From: Olsenella uli
GTDB taxonomy: Bacteria > Actinomycetota > Coriobacteriia > Coriobacteriales > Atopobiaceae
Assembly (NCBI RefSeq): GCF_901212655.1
Contig: NZ_CAAKON010000002.1
Location: 22-64,021, forward strand
Length of the DNA: 64,000 nucleotides
Direction of reading: 5' to 3'
Shown here: in pieces, positions 60,276 to 64,000 of the stretch
Layout: each line of letters starts with the position of its first letter
How positions within the stretch are numbered: the stretch's first letter is position 1
Made by a program: the position numbers and the translations under genes
The notes under the pieces: generated by a model
The model's database searches: none
What the model saw: the letters and a program-made list of their open reading frames with translations, nothing else
Told to the model about the DNA's origin: nothing

Positions 60276-61069
60276 CAGACCATCCTTCCAGAGTCGAAGA
60301 CGGGGCCAGACGTGCAGGCGCCCACCATGCCAGACGTCGTCTCGACGTTGCAGGTGTTGCACGCCCCGAAGCCGCACGTCATCATGCGCTCGACGGAAAC
60401 CTGGCAGGCAACGCCCGCGGCCTCCGCGAGCTTGGCCACAGCGCGCATCATGGGCTCAGGGCCACAGGTGAGAACCAGGTCATAGGAGCCAGTTGCGAGC
60501 ATGGGCTCGACCTCGGTGGTCACAAAGCCCTTGGTGCCGGCGGAGCCGTCATCGGTGGTGACGCGGACCTCGCCGCAGCCGTTGGCCTCGAGCTCGCCGA
60601 CGGCGCAGATCTTTCCCTCGGTGAGGGCGCCCACGACGGCGTCGTGGGCGACGCCGGCCTCGTCAAGCATGGCAGCCGCGGCCACGATGGGCGTGATTCC
60701 GATGCCACCGGCAACCACGAGCGTGCGATTCGTGCCCTCGGGAATGTGCCAGCCGTTTCCGCCAGGACCGAGAACGGTCGAGCCAGAGCCGGGTGCCATC
60801 TGCGAGAGGCGGCGGGTGCCGTCGCCAACGACGGCGTAATAGGTGTCAATCGTGCCTGAAACGGCATCAGCCGCGGAATAGGACACCGGAATGCGAATGA
60901 GCTGCGTGGCATCACCGGGCACGGCAAAGCTCATGAACTGTCCCGGCCTGATGGCGGCGGCCAGGCGGGGGGCCTCAATCGTGAGGCGATAGACCCCATC
61001 CGCAACGGGCTCGTTGGCAACGACCGTGAAGTCGTGCACGCGAGCCGCTGGAGGCGTGGGAATGGGCAT
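60272..61069 (-). CDS. pyrK: dihydroorotate dehydrogenase electron transfer subunit
   Basis: PyrK carries FAD and a [2Fe-2S] cluster and links PyrD to NAD+. It has RIPVSYSAAD for FAD binding, GGIGITPIVAAA for NAD(H), LTCGPEPMM, and the C-terminal cluster cysteines in CGFGACNTC plus a later Cys in GACTSGPVF. ATG 61069 (265 aa) follows GAGAGGAG. An upstream start at 61108 has no support. It is placed between pyrC and pyrD. Confidence 0.94.
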   Translation of the reverse strand: MPIPTPPAARVHDFTVVANEPVADGVYRLTIEAPRLAAAIRPGQFMSFAVPGDATQLIRIPVSYSAADAVSGTIDTYYAVVGDGTRRLSQMAPGSGSTVLGPGGNGWHIPEGTNRTLVVAGGIGITPIVAAAAMLDEAGVAHDAVVGALTEGKICAVGELEANGCGEVRVTTDDGSAGTKGFVTTEVEPMLATGSYDLVLTCGPEPMMRAVAKLAEAAGVACQVSVERMMTCGFGACNTCNVETTSGMVGACTSGPVFDSGRMVW

Positions 61070-61110
61070 GTCGCTCCTCTCTCTATACGACGGGACGCGT
61101 GGCCCCAAAG

Positions 61111-61138
61111 GACCTGCCGGCTCCCCGGCCGGCAGGTC
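61111..61138 (-). terminator. hairpin between pyrC and pyrK
   Basis: GACCTGCCGG (61111-61120) pairs with CCGGCAGGTC (61129-61138) around an 8-base loop, 6 bases after the pyrC stop inside the operon. It could partly terminate transcription, so that pyrK-D-F is expressed less than pyrR-B-C, or stabilise the upstream RNA. Confidence 0.6.
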
Positions 61139-61144
61139 ACGGGC

Positions 61145-62434
61145 CTAGGAAAGCTTGCAGTCCGCGAGGACGTGCTTGCCGGCCACGAAGGTGTCCGTGG
61201 CGCGACCTTCGAGCTCGGCGCCCAGGAAGGCGGAGTTGTGCTGCTTGCCAGCAAAGAGCTCGGGCGTCACCGTGAACTTGACGGCCGGATCGACGAGCGT
61301 GAGGTCAGCGACGGAGCCAGCCTCCACGCGGACGGGCTCCAGGCGAGCCACCTTGCGCGGGTTTACGCACATGGACTCGACGAGACGCTGCCAGCTCATC
61401 TCGCCGGTGGCGACCATCTTGGTGAGCAAGAGCGGAAGGCTCGTCTCCAGGCCCACGACGCCAAACGGAGCGATCTCGAACTCGCACTCCTTCTCGTGCT
61501 GGGCGTGGGGCGCGTGGTCGGTCACGACGCAGTCGATCGTGCCGTCGAGGAGCGCCTCGCGGAGAGCCGCCGCGTCCTCGGCCGTGCGCAGGGGCGGGTT
61601 CATCTTGAGGTTGGTGTTGTAGGTGTCATCAATGTCGTCCTCGCAGAGGAACAGGTGGTGCGGGCACACCTCGGCCGTCACCGGCAGGCCCTCGGCCTTG
61701 GCCTGGCGCACGAGCTCGGCACCGTGGGCCGTGGAAATGTGGCAGATGTGCAGCGCGCAACCCGTCAGACGGCAGAGCTCGATGTCACGAGCGATCTCGA
61801 CCTCCTCGCCCGCGGCCGGCCAGCCAGCGAGGCCCAGGCGCGTGGAGCACGTGCCCTCATTGACCTGCCCGTGGTTGGAGAGCGAAGAGACCTCGCAGTG
61901 GCAGGCAACCACCTTGTCGAACTGGCGCACGTAGTCCATGACGGTGCGAAGCATGCCGGCGCTCTGGACGCCGTGTCCGTCGTCGGAGAAGAGGCAGGCG
62001 CCCTCGTGGACCATGTCGCCGATCTCGGCAAGCTGCTCGCCCTTCTCGCCCTTGGTGCACGCACCGATTGGGCGAATGTGGACGAGACCGGCCTCCTCGC
62101 CCTTGGCGAGCTGATAGCGCACGCCCTCGCCCGTGTCGACCACGGGGTCGGTGTTGGGCATGGGGGCGACATCGGTGAAGCCGCCCACCGCAGCGGCGCG
62201 AGAGCCGGTGGCGATGGTCTCCTTGTACTCGTAGCCCGGGTCGCGGAAGTGCACGTGGATATCAACGAGGCCGGGGATGAGGTACTTGCCGGAGCCGTCG
62301 ATGACCTCGCAGCCCTCCATCGGCTCGATGGAGTCGGCAACCTGAGCAACGAGCGGCCCGTTAATGGCAACGTCTGTGACCTCGTCGAGGCCCACCTGCG
62401 GGTCGACGACGTGAGCTCCCTTAATGAGCAGCAT
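61145..62434 (-). CDS. pyrC: dihydroorotase
   Basis: It cyclises carbamoyl-aspartate to dihydroorotate. It is a class I zinc amidohydrolase of 429 residues with GLVDIHVHFRDPGYEYKETI (metal ligands HVH), APMPNTDPVVD, a conserved HCE in VACHCEVSSL, HICHIS and the catalytic Asp in VVTDHAPHAQHEK. ATG 62434 has GGAGGAG upstream and overlaps the pyrB end by 14 bases. Confidence 0.96.
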   Translation of the reverse strand: MLLIKGAHVVDPQVGLDEVTDVAINGPLVAQVADSIEPMEGCEVIDGSGKYLIPGLVDIHVHFRDPGYEYKETIATGSRAAAVGGFTDVAPMPNTDPVVDTGEGVRYQLAKGEEAGLVHIRPIGACTKGEKGEQLAEIGDMVHEGACLFSDDGHGVQSAGMLRTVMDYVRQFDKVVACHCEVSSLSNHGQVNEGTCSTRLGLAGWPAAGEEVEIARDIELCRLTGCALHICHISTAHGAELVRQAKAEGLPVTAEVCPHHLFLCEDDIDDTYNTNLKMNPPLRTAEDAAALREALLDGTIDCVVTDHAPHAQHEKECEFEIAPFGVVGLETSLPLLLTKMVATGEMSWQRLVESMCVNPRKVARLEPVRVEAGSVADLTLVDPAVKFTVTPELFAGKQHNSAFLGAELEGRATDTFVAGKHVLADCKLS

Positions 62435-63353
62435 TCTCTTCTCCTCCAAGCAGCAGGTACATGGCAGCCATGCGGACATAGAGGCCCGAGGCCACCTGCG
62501 TCGTAACGAACGAGTTGTCGGCATCGGCCGGAATGGCGTCGATCTCCATGCCGCGGTTCATCGGGCCCGGGTGCATGACGATGGAGCCATCCTTCATGCG
62601 GGCATGGCGCCCGGCGCTGAGGCCCCACAGGCGGTTGTACTCGCGACGAGACGGAATCGTGGCACCCTCCATGCGCTCGAGCTGCACACGAAGCATGTAG
62701 ACGACGTCCGCGTCCTCGATGACGGAGTCGAAGTCATAGGTCTCCTCGCAGCCAAAGACCTCAGGGTCGGGCAGCTGGAAGGTGGGAGGCCCTACGAGCG
62801 TGACCTTGGCGCCCATAGTGCGCAGAGCGGGTGCCAGCGAGCCCACGACACGGCTGTGCAGCAGGTCACCCACGATGGCAACCTTGAGGCCGTCGAGGTG
62901 GCCAAACTTCTCGCGCATCGTGTAGAGGTCGAGCAGGGCCTGCGTGGGGTGCGCGTGCTTGCCATCGCCGGCGTTGATGACGTGGGCATCCGTGTATTGC
63001 GTGATGAGGTGCGGCGTGCCGGCGTTGCGGGCACGGCAAACGAACATGTCAATGCCGTAGGAGGAAAGCGTCTTGATGGTGTCCTCGAGGCATTCGCCCT
63101 TGGAAACGCTGGAACTGGAGCCCTGGACATTCAGAGAGTCGGCGGAAAGGCGCTTCTCGGCAATCTCGAAGCTCGAGCGCGTGCGCGTGGAGGCCTCGAG
63201 GAATAGGTTCACGATGGTGCGACCGCGGAGCGCCGGAACCTTCTTGATGGTGCGCTGATTGACCTCCTCGAAGGTGCGAGCCGTATCGAGGATCTGAGTG
63301 ATGTCATCGGCCGTGAGGTCGGTGGTGTTGATGAGATGGCGAACGGATAGCAT
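62421..63353 (-). CDS. pyrB: aspartate carbamoyltransferase catalytic subunit
   Basis: It joins carbamoyl phosphate and aspartate, the committed step. It has the carbamoyl-phosphate motif EASTRTRSSFEIAEKRL (about 53-69), HVINAGDGKHAHPTQALLDLYT, GDLLHSRV and HPGPMNRG. Length 310. The ATG directly abuts the pyrR TAA. No pyrI regulatory subunit is present, as in Gram-positive types. Confidence 0.97.
   Translation of the reverse strand: MLSVRHLINTTDLTADDITQILDTARTFEEVNQRTIKKVPALRGRTIVNLFLEASTRTRSSFEIAEKRLSADSLNVQGSSSSVSKGECLEDTIKTLSSYGIDMFVCRARNAGTPHLITQYTDAHVINAGDGKHAHPTQALLDLYTMREKFGHLDGLKVAIVGDLLHSRVVGSLAPALRTMGAKVTLVGPPTFQLPDPEVFGCEETYDFDSVIEDADVVYMLRVQLERMEGATIPSRREYNRLWGLSAGRHARMKDGSIVMHPGPMNRGMEIDAIPADADNSFVTTQVASGLYVRMAAMYLLLGGEENAAH

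Positions 63354-64000
<647 letters not shown>

Overview
This window looks like a 64 kb piece of chromosome from a high-GC actinobacterium, most likely class Coriobacteriia (Olsenella/Atopobium-type). The placement is inferred from gene content and has not been checked by alignment. Codon use is GC-rich and Shine-Dalgarno sequences are strong. It carries an actinobacterial integration host factor (mihF), a full core of housekeeping genes, SpoVS in a lineage not known to sporulate, and gene order unusually close to that of Firmicutes. No rRNA, tRNA, CRISPR array, insertion sequence or prophage was seen.

Layout. 1-1683 is a small accessory strip: the 3' end of an unknown gene, an unrecognised acidic protein, an orphan RelE-like toxin candidate and about 0.5 kb of repeat-containing DNA. 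1684-4422 holds trxB, the stub of a deleted NCS2 permease, dut, nrdR and a small LysM membrane protein. The LysM gene is divergent from lexA (4611) across a region dense in LexA boxes. 6275-27630 is a long minus-strand block of RNA, repair and division genes: hflX, miaA, miaB, spoVS, a GHKL ATPase, rny, recX, recA, a pgsA-cinA fusion, rimO, yajQ, a rodZ-like gene, ftsK, rnj, pnp and rpsO. 27982-33111 holds a short-chain dehydrogenase and a citrate lyase locus (citDEF with divergent citC). 33225-42051 holds a Cys/His-rich metal permease and recO-era-dgkA-ybeY-phoH-mtaB-dnaJ plus a membrane-anchored DnaJ paralogue. 42266-46552 holds ettA, thiD, thiC and a TPP riboswitch. 46634-55732 holds hemW-dusB-lepA, rpsT, holA, comEC and comEA. 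55968-58397 holds thiI, rpoZ, gmk and mihF. 58614-64000 is the pyrimidine operon pyrR-B-C-K-D-F, with the end of an attenuator-like terminator at the window edge.

How the genes work together. LexA and RecA define an SOS regulon. In both the recA promoter and the LysM-gene promoter a LexA box fills the spacer between -35 and -10, and two boxes overlap the lexA promoter, so the LysM protein is a good candidate for a YneA/ChiZ-type SOS division inhibitor. Three methylthiotransferases (MiaB, RimO, MtaB), MiaA, DusB and ThiI make the window rich in tRNA and ribosome modification. RNase Y, RNase J and PNPase supply the main RNA-decay enzymes. ComEA, ComEC, RecA and RecO are compatible with DNA uptake and recombination. 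CitDEF with CitC points to anaerobic citrate cleavage, although citX and citG are not here. The pyr operon gives the UMP pathway except carbamoyl-phosphate synthase and PyrE.

The points most worth a second look are the MutL-like GHKL ATPase beside rny/spoVS, the SOS-controlled LysM gene, the membrane-anchored DnaJ, the PgsA-CinA fusion, the metal-binding loop in the permease, and the 19-bp inverted repeat between the SDR gene and citF.
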